Shown one piece after another: positions 47,638 to 55,880 of a stretch of 64,000 nt of DNA. The stretch lies in the NCBI GenBank assembly GCA_009840385.1, contig VXNX01000013.1, positions 1 to 64,000 on the forward strand, given 5' to 3'. This DNA is from Candidatus Dadabacteria bacterium. GTDB taxonomy: Bacteria; Desulfobacterota_D; UBA1144; Nemesobacterales; Nemesobacteraceae. The first letter of the stretch is position 1; each line of letters opens with the position of its first letter. The notes beneath the pieces are model-generated. The model was not told the origin of the DNA. It did not search any database and worked only from the letters and a program-made list of their open reading frames with translations. The position numbers and the translations under genes are program-made.

Positions 47638-49365
47638 ATGAAATACAAAAAAACGTTCCTAGTCTTGGCCATGATAGTGACAGGACTCTTCATAACTTCC
47701 TGTGGAGATGACGATGATGATGAAACCCTGACCATACTTTACTGGCAGGCCCCTACTATCGCCAACCCTTATCTCGCCGGCGGGACCAAGGATGTTGATG
47801 CTAGCGCTTTGATCCTAGAGCCCCTGGCTAACTATGATGAGGAAGGAAGGCTAGTACCTCGACTAGCCGAGGAAATCCCGACCGTGGACAATGGCGGCGT
47901 ATCAGAAGATATGACCATGATTACCTGGAAGCTCAAAGAAGGAATCCTCTGGTCCGATGGCACCCCTCTAACGGTCGAAGACGTTATATTTACCCACAGA
48001 TACCTGTGTTCTCTGCCAGCAACGGAAAATGTGTGTGGTCCCGTACCTATAGGGAACGTGGACCCTGTCGAGGATTCCCCCCATAGCGTCAGAATTACCT
48101 TCTCCGCCCCCGTAATTTATCCATATACTCTCTTTGTCGGGGCCTCTTCCCCTATCCTGCAAAAAGCGCAGTTTGCAAACTGCGTTGGTGAGGCAGCTCA
48201 GGGTTGCCGCATGGAGAACCTTTATCCCGTAGGCACGGGGTCCTACAAAATCACCGATTTCACAATCAGTGAATCGGATGCCGAAACTACCTCTGTTCTT
48301 ACCTACAAAATCAATGAACATTTCCACTCGACCGAGAAACTCTTCTCGAAAGTAGTTATCAAAGGCGGCGGGAACGCTACGGCTTCCGCCCGGGCCGTTT
48401 TGGAAACAGGAGAGGCAGATTATGGTTGGAACCTGCAAATAGACCCTCAAACTCTCGCATCTTTCCAAGAGGTCGGCAGGGGAACAGTTCGGCCGGCCTT
48501 CGCCTCTCTTATTGAGCATTTGGTAGTCAACTTCACTAATCCCGATCCAGCTCTGGGAAACCGGCGCTCCGAGTGGTCAGACGGCAATAACCCTCATCCC
48601 TTTCTGACCGACCCGGCAGTGCGCAGGGCCTTGTCTTTAGCAATTGATCGCGGACATATCGTCGAACAGCTTTACGGCACCGCGGGCAGGACAACCTGCA
48701 ATGTTGTTCCGGCGCCTCCCCAGTACACTTCACCAAATAACGAAGACTGCCTGACCCAGGATATTGAGGAAGCAAAAACCCTGCTCGATCAGGCCGGATG
48801 GGTACCAGGCGACGACGACATCCGGGAAAAAGATGGAGTCCGCCTGAAAATTCTTTATCAAACCTCTACAAACCCGGTTCGCCAAGGTACCCAGGAACTG
48901 ATTCAGAGATGGTGGAGGGATATAGGGGTGGAAACCGAGTTGAAGAGCATTAACGCAGGTGTTTTCTTTAGCAGCGATCCAGATAATCCCGACAACCTCT
49001 GGAGATTTTATGCCGATATTGAAATGTATGCCAACGGAACATCATCCATTGATCCGCAGGGTTATCTGTCGAGCTGGCTAGCTACTGAAATTCCCGGCTC
49101 CGAAAACGACTGGGCGGGCAGCAACGTATCCCGCTGGTCTAACCAAGATTACGATGATCTCTATCAGGAACTGACGCGGACCCCTATCGGCCCAGATCGC
49201 GAAAACCTAGTCATCCAAATGAATGACATGTTGGTTCAGAACCATGTAGTGATTCCCTTGGTTCACCGCGCCTTTGTCTCGGCTTTCAGCAACAGCCTGA
49301 AGGGAGTAAGGGTAAACGGATGGGATTCCGAGCTGTGGAATATACACGAGTGGTACCGGGAATAA
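47638..49365 (+). CDS. Extracellular solute-binding lipoprotein, family 5 (peptide type)
   Basis: The 575-residue protein is a lipoprotein (signal ending FITSC, then an acidic GDDDDDE stretch) of the SBP_bac_5 family, which feeds oligopeptides, nickel or opines to ABC importers. Conserved parts are LILEPLANYDEEGRLVPRLAE, WKLKEGILWSDGTPLTVEDVIF (each quoted in part), YPVGTGSYKI and DPAVRRALSLAIDR. No permease or ATPase genes adjoin it, so it is an orphan here. AGGAG lies 9 bases before the ATG. TTGCGT (47557-47562) and TAATAA (47579-47584) with 16 bases between could be its promoter, but weakly. Confidence 0.92.
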   Translation: MKYKKTFLVLAMIVTGLFITSCGDDDDDETLTILYWQAPTIANPYLAGGTKDVDASALILEPLANYDEEGRLVPRLAEEIPTVDNGGVSEDMTMITWKLKEGILWSDGTPLTVEDVIFTHRYLCSLPATENVCGPVPIGNVDPVEDSPHSVRITFSAPVIYPYTLFVGASSPILQKAQFANCVGEAAQGCRMENLYPVGTGSYKITDFTISESDAETTSVLTYKINEHFHSTEKLFSKVVIKGGGNATASARAVLETGEADYGWNLQIDPQTLASFQEVGRGTVRPAFASLIEHLVVNFTNPDPALGNRRSEWSDGNNPHPFLTDPAVRRALSLAIDRGHIVEQLYGTAGRTTCNVVPAPPQYTSPNNEDCLTQDIEEAKTLLDQAGWVPGDDDIREKDGVRLKILYQTSTNPVRQGTQELIQRWWRDIGVETELKSINAGVFFSSDPDNPDNLWRFYADIEMYANGTSSIDPQGYLSSWLATEIPGSENDWAGSNVSRWSNQDYDDLYQELTRTPIGPDRENLVIQMNDMLVQNHVVIPLVHRAFVSAFSNSLKGVRVNGWDSELWNIHEWYRE

Positions 49366-49554
49366 TCCCAACCGCTGACACTTGAAATTCGGGGTTCAGG
49401 TTTTACATCCAAGCTGTAATCACCGCCAGATGCCACTATCATCGATCCGCCTGAACACCCCCTGCTCCGCATGCTGCAGCAATTGCTATTAACCTTGCTC
49501 TTCCCGCTCGGTGCCTTGCCATAGCAGGTCGAAAATTAAATAAAAATCAAATGG

Positions 49555-49563
49555 TGTTATACT
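49555..49563 (+). promoter_or_regulatory. Candidate extended -10 promoter of the rpoN cluster
   Basis: TGTTATACT is an extended -10 that would give a leader of about 37 bases before rpoN. The surrounding 15 bases (from 49551) are identical to those around the alcohol dehydrogenase promoter at 15337-15351. No clear -35 is present. Confidence 0.45.
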
Positions 49564-49606
49564 TTTTGTAAGGGGTGGAAGAACAAGGAAAGGAGAAAAT
49601 AGTTTA

Positions 49607-51034
49607 ATGAGCGGAATCGGAGTCGGTCTCGCGCAGAGCCCGAACGTGGTACAGAAGCAAAAGCTCATACTCACCCAGCATCTTAAGCTTTTTCTAAGCC
49701 TAGTCCAGATGAATACGGTTGAGCTTAAGGAATACCTTGAGGAACAGCTCATAGAGAATCCCGCTCTAGAGGAAGATCCCGATTCATCTGTGGAGACGGA
49801 AAAAGAGAGCCTGAGCGAATCTCTTCTAAACGAGCTCGGCCCCTCAGAAACCGACTATCCTATGCCCGAAGAGTTCTCCCCGGAGATAAACGAGGCACCG
49901 GAGTGGGAGAACCAGATACCCAGCCAGGATTCCCTGTTTGAGCACCTCAGCTGGCAACTCTCAATGACTGATTTAAGCGAACGGCAAAAGCAGATAGCTT
50001 CGCTTATAATCGGGAACATAAACGAGGACGGATACCTTGAGATTGAACCTGAAGAGATAGCAAGGCTGCTTGAGGGAGAAAGCTCATCCGCAGGGGGTGA
50101 GAACTGTCTAATGGAAGTAATGCGGGTTGCCGAGAAAATACGCACCACGTTTGATCCCGTCGGAGTTGGTTCCCGCTTCCTCTCCGAGTGTCTTGCGGCG
50201 CAGGCCATGGATCTCGGTTATCAGAAGGAAAGTCCGATTATGAAAGTGCTGGAAAATCATATCGACGACCTAAGCACAAAAGACTACGACAAGATCTGCG
50301 CGGAGCTTGAGGTGAGCAGTGAAGAAATAAAGGAAATCGAAGCTGTAATAACCTCGCTTGAGCCTAAGCCGGGGAGACCCTATTACACCAAAGACACCGC
50401 CAGAAGCATCGTCCCCGACTTCTATGTGTACAAGGTGGGAGACGATCTCCAGATGCAGTCAAACAGAAGCTTCCCGAAACTCAGGATAAGCTCCTACTGC
50501 AGAAAAATTCTCGCCGACCGCGCGAACCTTACCGGAGAAACCACGGACTACCTGCGGGAAAAAATCGAGGTGGCCCAGAGAATAGTCCGCTGCATTGAAG
50601 AGCGGGAGACCACAATGCGCAAGGTGATAGAGAAGATCGTAAACGAGCAAAGAGAGTTCTTCGACCACGGAAGCGCTCACATAAAACCCCTCAGGCTAAA
50701 GGACGTGGCTGAAACCGTGGGCATTCACGAATCAACCGTGAGCCGGATAACAAGCAGAAAATACATACAGTGCCCGCAAGGAGTCGTGGAACTTAAAAAA
50801 CTTTTCTCAAGAGGAGTTCACTCATCAAACGGGCAAAAAGTTTCGCTTGAGAGAATAAAATCAATGATAAGGGAAATAGTTAATGACGAACCGGCCCAGT
50901 GCGCATTCTCGGACGAAGACATATCCAGAATACTTTCCATGAAAAACATAAAGGTCGCGAGAAGAACGGTCGCGAAATACAGAAAAATACTTGGGATACC
51001 CAGTTCATCAAAAAGACTCTCAAAGGAGGTTTGA
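49607..51034 (+). CDS. rpoN: RNA polymerase sigma-54 factor
   Basis: Sigma-54 directs transcription of genes that need enhancer-binding activators, often for nitrogen and carbon use. The 475-residue product has the glutamine/leucine-rich activator-contact region (QKQKLILTQHLKLFLSLVQMN, quoted in part). Then comes an acidic linker, the core-binding domain and the HTH (VAETVGIHESTVSRITSRKY). The C-terminal RpoN box reads ARRTVAKYRK. hpf starts 3 bases later. No dedicated activator gene is in the window. Confidence 0.97.
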   Translation: MSGIGVGLAQSPNVVQKQKLILTQHLKLFLSLVQMNTVELKEYLEEQLIENPALEEDPDSSVETEKESLSESLLNELGPSETDYPMPEEFSPEINEAPEWENQIPSQDSLFEHLSWQLSMTDLSERQKQIASLIIGNINEDGYLEIEPEEIARLLEGESSSAGGENCLMEVMRVAEKIRTTFDPVGVGSRFLSECLAAQAMDLGYQKESPIMKVLENHIDDLSTKDYDKICAELEVSSEEIKEIEAVITSLEPKPGRPYYTKDTARSIVPDFYVYKVGDDLQMQSNRSFPKLRISSYCRKILADRANLTGETTDYLREKIEVAQRIVRCIEERETTMRKVIEKIVNEQREFFDHGSAHIKPLRLKDVAETVGIHESTVSRITSRKYIQCPQGVVELKKLFSRGVHSSNGQKVSLERIKSMIREIVNDEPAQCAFSDEDISRILSMKNIKVARRTVAKYRKILGIPSSSKRLSKEV

Positions 51035-51037
51035 ACC

Positions 51038-51580
51038 ATGAAGGTTGATATCATCACGAAAAACATTCCCGACAAAAGAAGATCGGAGCACCTCAAGCGT
51101 TACGCGATGAAAAAAATGCCAAAGCTCCAGAGGTATATAGACCCTGAGAGGAATCCCTCGGAGGCAAGAATACTTCTTTCAGCAGAAAAACTCAGAAACA
51201 ACGCGGAAATTACTATCAGCTCGGGACCCTTAAAAGCATCAGCTTCAGTAGAAACCGAAGAAATGCACTCCGCCATAGACAAGCTTTTCGACACGATCAT
51301 AAAGCAGCTGCGAAGAAGAACGGACAAACAACTGACACTCAGAAGAAGGAACGCGTCAAAGACCCCTTCCGCGGCACGCGAACAGAGAGCGGAAAGGGGA
51401 AACAACCTTAGGGTGGATCACCAGTTTTTGAGCCCCAAACCCATGAGCGTTGCGGAGGCACTGCTGCAGCTTGACGCCTCCGAAGAGGATTTCGTGGCCT
51501 TCAGAAACAGTGAGACGCTTGAAATGAATGTTGTTTACAAAAAAGCTGATTCGAAAAAGGTAGGACTTCTTACCCCCTGA
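51038..51580 (+). CDS. hpf: Ribosome hibernation promoting factor, long form
   Basis: HPF binds the decoding region of idle ribosomes and the long form joins them into 100S dimers. The 180-residue product has an N-terminal S30AE domain (about 1-105) and a C-terminal dimerisation domain (LSPKPMSVAEALLQLDASEEDFVAFRN, quoted in part, to NVVYKKADSKKVGLL). A strong AGGAGG precedes the ATG. Its place between rpoN and ptsN is the standard order. Confidence 0.95.
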   Translation: MKVDIITKNIPDKRRSEHLKRYAMKKMPKLQRYIDPERNPSEARILLSAEKLRNNAEITISSGPLKASASVETEEMHSAIDKLFDTIIKQLRRRTDKQLTLRRRNASKTPSAAREQRAERGNNLRVDHQFLSPKPMSVAEALLQLDASEEDFVAFRNSETLEMNVVYKKADSKKVGLLTP

Positions 51581-51596
51581 ACGCGGAAAAAGAAAA

Positions 51597-52061
51597 GTGA
51601 GAATATCGGAATGCCTGGAGAAAAATTCCGTATTTCCCGAACTCGTTTCGACAACAAAACCGGACGTGCTGAAGGAAATCTCAGAGAAAGTCGCAGGGGC
51701 CGTCCCCAGGCTTAACGTGCAGAGACTTAACGAAACTCTTGCCGAACGGGAGGGAATATGCAGCACAGCGATTGATTCCGGGGTAGCAATTCCGCACGTA
51801 AAACTCCTCGACATTCCAGATATAACCATCGCATTTGCCAGAAGCGAGGCCGGGGTTGATTTTGACTCGCTTGACGGAGAGAGGACCCATCTCTTCGCTG
51901 TTTTAATAACCCCAGAGAACTGCCCCATGGAAACCCGGGTAAAACTGCTTGCCCGGTTATCCCGTATACTCGGGCAAAATGACTTGAGGCCAAAACTCGT
52001 TGCCTCAAAAGAGGCTTCTGAGATTTATAATCTGCTTATTGAAGAAGATGAAAAGCTCTGA
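51597..52061 (+). CDS. ptsN: PTS IIA-like nitrogen-regulatory protein
   Basis: EIIA-Ntr receives phosphate from NPr/HPr and regulates potassium uptake, nitrogen and stress responses. The 154-residue product has the phosphorylated histidine in GICSTAIDSGVAIPHVKL and the usual alpha/beta fold. The start is GTG at 51597 with only a weak upstream purine stretch. The hprK start lies 14 bases inside its 3' end, so translation is coupled. Confidence 0.94.
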   Translation: MRISECLEKNSVFPELVSTTKPDVLKEISEKVAGAVPRLNVQRLNETLAEREGICSTAIDSGVAIPHVKLLDIPDITIAFARSEAGVDFDSLDGERTHLFAVLITPENCPMETRVKLLARLSRILGQNDLRPKLVASKEASEIYNLLIEEDEKL

Positions 52062-52467
52062 AAATAATCACTCCCTCTCGGTTGGGGATTTTTACGGAAA
52101 GTTCGGAGAAAAGCTCTGCCTTGATCCCGTCCACGGGGAAAGGGGGTTTGAAAGACGCATAATTTCGCCGAGCGCCAAAAAGCCGGGACTGAGAATGATT
52201 GAAAAGAAAATAGAGCTCGAGGAGGGAAACATACAGGTACTCGGCAGAACTGAAATCTCCTACATAAACGGATTCCCCGACAGAACACAGAAAAAGATAA
52301 TAACGAATCTTCTGTCAAACGATATTCCGTGCTTTATACTCTCAAAGGGAGCCCGCCCGGATAAATCCTTTGCCGAACACTTTGAAAGAAAACAGATACC
52401 GCTTTTCACCACTACCCTGGGCACGGGTAAATTCATAACCATTTTAAATGAGCTTCTCACCGAGTAA
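52048..52467 (+). CDS. hprK: HPr kinase/phosphorylase, N-terminal domain (frame ends at in-frame TAA)
   Basis: These 139 residues match the N-terminal (MurF-like) domain of HprK, with SVGDFYGKFGEKLCLD, GRTEISYINGFP and the typical hand-over ERKQIPLFTTTLGTGKFITIL (quoted in part). The frame then meets TAA at 52465-52467. Reading through it in the same frame gives FATRITVHGVLLDVHHMGVLILG, the normal continuation of HprK. The whole locus is thus a full-length hprK (309 sense codons) with a single nonsense codon at the domain junction. It may be a real split, a recent mutation, or a sequence error. Confidence 0.8.
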   Translation: MKSSENNHSLSVGDFYGKFGEKLCLDPVHGERGFERRIISPSAKKPGLRMIEKKIELEEGNIQVLGRTEISYINGFPDRTQKKIITNLLSNDIPCFILSKGARPDKSFAEHFERKQIPLFTTTLGTGKFITILNELLTE

Positions 52468-52506
52468 TTCGCGACCCGGATAACAGTTCACGGAGTACTG
52501 CTGGAT

Positions 52507-52977
52507 GTGCATCATATGGGAGTTCTTATCCTCGGGAAAAGCGGAATCGGGAAAAGCGAATGCGCTATTGACCTTATAATACAAGGTTCCAAGCTTATCG
52601 CGGACGACGTGGTTGAGATAAGAAAGATAGGCTCTCAGACACTTGTCGGAGTGGGTCCTGAGAACATAAGATATCTTCTGGAGGTAAGGGGGATAGGCAT
52701 AGTGAACATAAAGGATCTTTTCGGAACCACCTGCGTTATGGAAAAAAGAGAAATCGACATGGTCATAGAACTTCACAAGTGGGACTCCGAGACGGAATAC
52801 GATCGTCTTGGCGTGGACACGAAAACATACTCCATACTCGACATCGAACTGCCGTACATGGTACTGCCGGTGAGCCCGGGAAGGAACATGGCGTCGGTAA
52901 TAGACGTGGCAGTGCGAAGCCATATACTTAAGGACACCGGTAAAAGTATCGAGATTCCCTCCGGCACTCGGAAATAA
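52507..52977 (+). CDS. hprK: HPr kinase/phosphorylase, C-terminal catalytic domain
   Basis: This part holds the catalytic machinery. It has Walker A GVLILGKSGIGKSECAID, the DDVVEIRK segment, the RGIGIVNIKDLFG signature and the C-terminal helices ending at SHILKDTGKSIEIP. I give the first plausible restart, GTG at 52507, with GGAG (52492-52495) 11 bases upstream; CTG at 52501 is an alternative. HprK kinase domains from other bacteria are reported to work without the N-terminal domain, so activity is plausible. The stop overlaps the rapZ ATG by one base. No HPr gene lies in the window. Confidence 0.8.
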   Translation: MHHMGVLILGKSGIGKSECAIDLIIQGSKLIADDVVEIRKIGSQTLVGVGPENIRYLLEVRGIGIVNIKDLFGTTCVMEKREIDMVIELHKWDSETEYDRLGVDTKTYSILDIELPYMVLPVSPGRNMASVIDVAVRSHILKDTGKSIEIPSGTRK

Positions 52978-53834
52978 TGGAGCAGATAATAATATTAAGC
53001 GGACTCTCCGGTTCGGGGAAAAGTACCGCGGCGAAAGTGCTTGAAGACCTGGGCTTTTTCTGCGTCGACAACCTGCCTCCCGAGCTTCTTTTCTCTTTTA
53101 TCGACCTTTGCGGAAAATCCCTTACGCAGATAAAAAAAGCGGTCGTAGTAATTGACATACGTATACCGGTAAAAGATGCGCTTCATGACTTCGAAGAGGT
53201 GCTGGGAAAAATAAGAGAGTCGGCCAAAGAAGTCGACCTCGTATTTCTTGAATGCTCCGATGAGACAATTGTTAAAAGGTATAAGGAGACAAGGAGAATC
53301 CACCCGCTTGGAAATGAGAGAACTCTCCCCGAGGGAATATCAGAGGAGAAGCAAATTCTTGAAGACATACGCGAACTCTCGAACCATCGCATAGACACAA
53401 GCGCTCTCAGCATTCACGATCTAAAAGCGGTCATAGCCAAGATTGCCGGGACAACTGACAAAAGCACCCCCCTTCTTACCTTCCTTTCCTTCGGCTACAA
53501 GTACGGAATTCCCGAAGATGCAGACCTGGTTTTTGACGTTCGCTTCTTGAGAAATCCTCATTTTACCGAATCCCTGAGGGATTTAGACGGAACAAGGAGC
53601 GAAATCGTTGATTTTGTCATGTCGGATAAAGCTTCACAGGAGTTCCTGGAGAAACTCTGCGCTTTTCTGCGCTTTTTGATTCCCAAATATTCCGAGGAAG
53701 GGAAATCATATCTTACCTTGGCGGTTGGCTGCACCGGGGGAAAACATCGGTCGGTAGTTATAGCCGATGCCTTGGGCAAAAACCTCTCCGAACACTCTGC
53801 GATTATTAGACACAGGGATATAAATAAGCTATAA
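52977..53834 (+). CDS. rapZ: RNase adapter RapZ / YvcJ family nucleotide-binding protein
   Basis: RapZ binds nucleotides and, in enterobacteria, presents small RNAs to RNase E to control glmS. The 285-residue product has Walker A LSGLSGSGKSTAAKVLED, CVDNLPPELL, Walker B-like VDLVFLECSD and the C-terminal DVRFLRNPHF and GCTGGKHRSV motifs. It is directly coupled to hprK. glmS is elsewhere in this window, but no small RNA of the GlmZ type was seen, so that mode of control is not implied. Confidence 0.95.
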   Translation: MEQIIILSGLSGSGKSTAAKVLEDLGFFCVDNLPPELLFSFIDLCGKSLTQIKKAVVVIDIRIPVKDALHDFEEVLGKIRESAKEVDLVFLECSDETIVKRYKETRRIHPLGNERTLPEGISEEKQILEDIRELSNHRIDTSALSIHDLKAVIAKIAGTTDKSTPLLTFLSFGYKYGIPEDADLVFDVRFLRNPHFTESLRDLDGTRSEIVDFVMSDKASQEFLEKLCAFLRFLIPKYSEEGKSYLTLAVGCTGGKHRSVVIADALGKNLSEHSAIIRHRDINKL

Positions 53835-53841
53835 AAATCCT

Positions 53842-54252
53842 ATGTTTTCCATAGTAGTGATCACGCACGGAGAGCTCGCAAAAGAGCTTATATCAGCCGT
53901 GAACTTCATCCTGCCCGAGAAACCTAGGGTCAAGATGACTGCGGTCTCAATAGACGCTTCAAAAGACTCAAAAGATTTCGAAAAAAAGGTGCGGGCTTCA
54001 ATTGATACCGTTGACGAGGGAGGCGGAATACTGCTTGTAACTGATATGTTCGGAGGAACCCCTTCCAATATAAGCCTTATGTTTCTTGAGAGCGGCGAAA
54101 TGGAGGTAATTTCAGGGGTAAACCTGCCTATGCTCCTAAAACTAGGCACTGTTAAGGAAGAAACTACTCTCAAAGAAGCTGTGGACCTCGCGGCCAAGGC
54201 GGGAAGAGATAACATAATAGTGGCAAGTGAACTTCTTAATAAAAACGGTTAG
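53842..54252 (+). CDS. PTS EIIA component, mannose family
   Basis: The 136-residue protein has the phosphorylated histidine in VVITHGELAKEL and the VTDMFGGTPSNI motif of the mannose-class EIIA (PF03610-type). No EIIB, EIIC or EIID genes adjoin it, so it is probably regulatory, in keeping with the ptsN-hprK-rapZ neighbours. It begins 7 bases after rapZ with no good Shine-Dalgarno, which suggests coupled translation. Confidence 0.92.
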   Translation: MFSIVVITHGELAKELISAVNFILPEKPRVKMTAVSIDASKDSKDFEKKVRASIDTVDEGGGILLVTDMFGGTPSNISLMFLESGEMEVISGVNLPMLLKLGTVKEETTLKEAVDLAAKAGRDNIIVASELLNKNG

Positions 54253-54275
54253 AATACGCCGGAGAGGATGCTGAA

Positions 54276-54599
54276 ATGGACGTAAACACGCTTGACTCCG
54301 TTATCGAGATGTACACAAATCACCTTCTTCAGGGCGATCTTGAGGGATTTAAGATCGAGATATCTCCGGAAATAAAGGATGAGCTCGCGGCAATAGCCCT
54401 TTACCTCGATTCAAAGACCGTCAGGGCGTCGGGGGAAATAGAAGAATTCTACGAAGGGTACAAAAGAGCGGCGTTTGACGTACTTACTTTCATGGGGGTT
54501 GAGTTTTTTGAAGACAGGGAGAACAAGCTGATCAAGATAATGAAGTCAAACTATAACTCCCAGCTACAGGAAGAGCTCAAGAAAAGTATCTGGGGATAG
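54276..54599 (+). CDS. Uncharacterised protein of the PTS regulatory cluster
   Basis: I do not recognise this 107-residue protein. It is acidic in the middle and predicted mostly helical, with IEMYTNHLLQGDLEGFKIEI at the start, the repeated-looking IEEFYEGYKRAAFDVLTFMG and a lysine-rich end. There is no signal peptide, membrane segment or cysteine. GGAGAGG lies about 8 bases upstream of the ATG. It is on the same strand with short gaps (23 bases after the EIIA gene, 33 before the HAD gene), so it is probably cotranscribed with the PTS-regulatory genes. Confidence 0.75.
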   Translation: MDVNTLDSVIEMYTNHLLQGDLEGFKIEISPEIKDELAAIALYLDSKTVRASGEIEEFYEGYKRAAFDVLTFMGVEFFEDRENKLIKIMKSNYNSQLQEELKKSIWG

Positions 54600-54632
54600 A
54601 ATACCCTCCCCCGTAAATTCCCGGCCCCGATT

Positions 54633-55433
54633 ATGGATTTTGGAAATTCATTTGATTACTTCGTCTTTGATCTGGACGGGGTTATATATTCCGGCGAAAA
54701 AGCCATCGGCAACTCCCCCCGAGTGCTCAAAACATTAAGGAAGAATAAAAAGAAAATACGTTTCATAACCAATAATCCTTCACGGGCACCCTCTGAATAC
54801 GCCAAAAAACTCCGAAAACTCGGAATCGAATCCCACAGCAGTGAATTTGTAACTTCCCCCATGGCAACCGTTTCTCTTATAAAGGAAAAGCTTCCCTCTG
54901 AAAAATGGAATACCGTCTTCATAGCGGGAAGCGACTACCTGAAAAACGAAGTCACCCAAACCGGACTGGTTGAACTTTACGGGGAAGATTCCCTCGACGC
55001 AGACCTCGTGGTGATGGGAAGCCATCCCAGATTTAACCTTGAGGAAATAAAAACCGCATCCATAGCCATCGGAAACGGAGCAGACTTTATCGGTACGAAC
55101 GGAGATTACTTCTATCCCTGCGAACACGGCCGGGCTCCCGCGACAGGAGCCCTTCTCGCTTCAGTGGAAGCGGCGTCGGGAAAGAAGGCGTTGACAGCCG
55201 GAAAACCCCAGAGATACATGTTTGACCTCCTGGAACAAAGCGGTGTAGCACCGACAAAAAAGACTCTTCTTGTCGGAGATAGTCTCCGCACCGACGTTGT
55301 CGGAGGGAAAAAAGCGGGTTATAGCACGGCGCTTGTGCTGAGCGGAGTTACAAAGAAAACCGACCTCGGGAGCGATGAAACAACACCCGATTTTATCTTG
55401 GAGAACGTCTCTTTTCTTTTGAGATCGCAGTAA
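54633..55433 (+). CDS. HAD-superfamily IIA phosphatase (NagD-like)
   Basis: Motif I is FDLDGVIYSG, motif II FITNNPSRAPSEYAKKL, and motif III/IV are GKPQRYMFDLL and LLVGDSLRTDVVGGKKAGY. The 266-residue length and the large cap domain fit the HAD-IIA group (NagD, p-nitrophenyl phosphatase, AraL), which dephosphorylates nucleotides or sugar phosphates. Substrate not determinable. Last recognisable gene of the rpoN cluster direction. Confidence 0.9.
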   Translation: MDFGNSFDYFVFDLDGVIYSGEKAIGNSPRVLKTLRKNKKKIRFITNNPSRAPSEYAKKLRKLGIESHSSEFVTSPMATVSLIKEKLPSEKWNTVFIAGSDYLKNEVTQTGLVELYGEDSLDADLVVMGSHPRFNLEEIKTASIAIGNGADFIGTNGDYFYPCEHGRAPATGALLASVEAASGKKALTAGKPQRYMFDLLEQSGVAPTKKTLLVGDSLRTDVVGGKKAGYSTALVLSGVTKKTDLGSDETTPDFILENVSFLLRSQ

Positions 55434-55553
55434 GGGACAAGTAATAGATGAGAGTACATCGCATTCCTTAACAAAGACCCAATCTCGGGCTGTTGACTTT
55501 TGGTAACCGGGGTGTAGTGTTTGGATAGAAATTTTTTCCCGCCGGAGGCAACC

Positions 55554-55733
55554 ATGCTCAAATTTATCAAAAAAGAAGATGAAAACCTCGATTACCCATT
55601 AGATATATTTGATGAAGAGGATGAATTTGCCGACGAGTTTGATGAACTCTTCGAAGAAGTAAACTACCTTTATTACGATGACGACTCAGAAGAAATTCTC
55701 GGAGATGAAAAAGAAAGAAGAGTGCTTCACTGA
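55554..55733 (+). CDS. Small, extremely acidic protein of unknown function
   Basis: From the ATG at 55554 the product is 59 residues, of which 24 are Asp or Glu (41%). It has runs such as DIFDEEDEFADEFDELFEE and YYDDDSEEILGDE, a short basic start (MLKFIKK) and a basic end (KERRVLH). A perfect GGAGG (55544-55548) 5 bases upstream supports translation. TTGACT (55493-55498) and TAGTGT (55515-55520) may be a weak promoter. It is not followed by another gene on its strand. No family recognised; it resembles nucleic-acid mimics only in charge. Confidence 0.6.
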   Translation: MLKFIKKEDENLDYPLDIFDEEDEFADEFDELFEEVNYLYYDDDSEEILGDEKERRVLH

Positions 55734-55880
55734 GTCCCGTCGTAACAATTTGTCATCACTTTTATAAACTCTCTGAGAATCTTTTCCCAATTCCCAGATC
55801 CGAGTTTTGAAAGCGGATTCAAGACGCCCTGAGTTCCACACATAACTCAAAGCGTCTTAGATCAAACTGAACCCCATCTA

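Noticed and set aside
49391-49462. Long inverted repeat (GGGGTTCAGG and CCTGAACACCCC) after the peptide-binding protein gene
   Set aside because: The arms are about 50 bases apart, imperfect and not followed by T residues; chance is likely.
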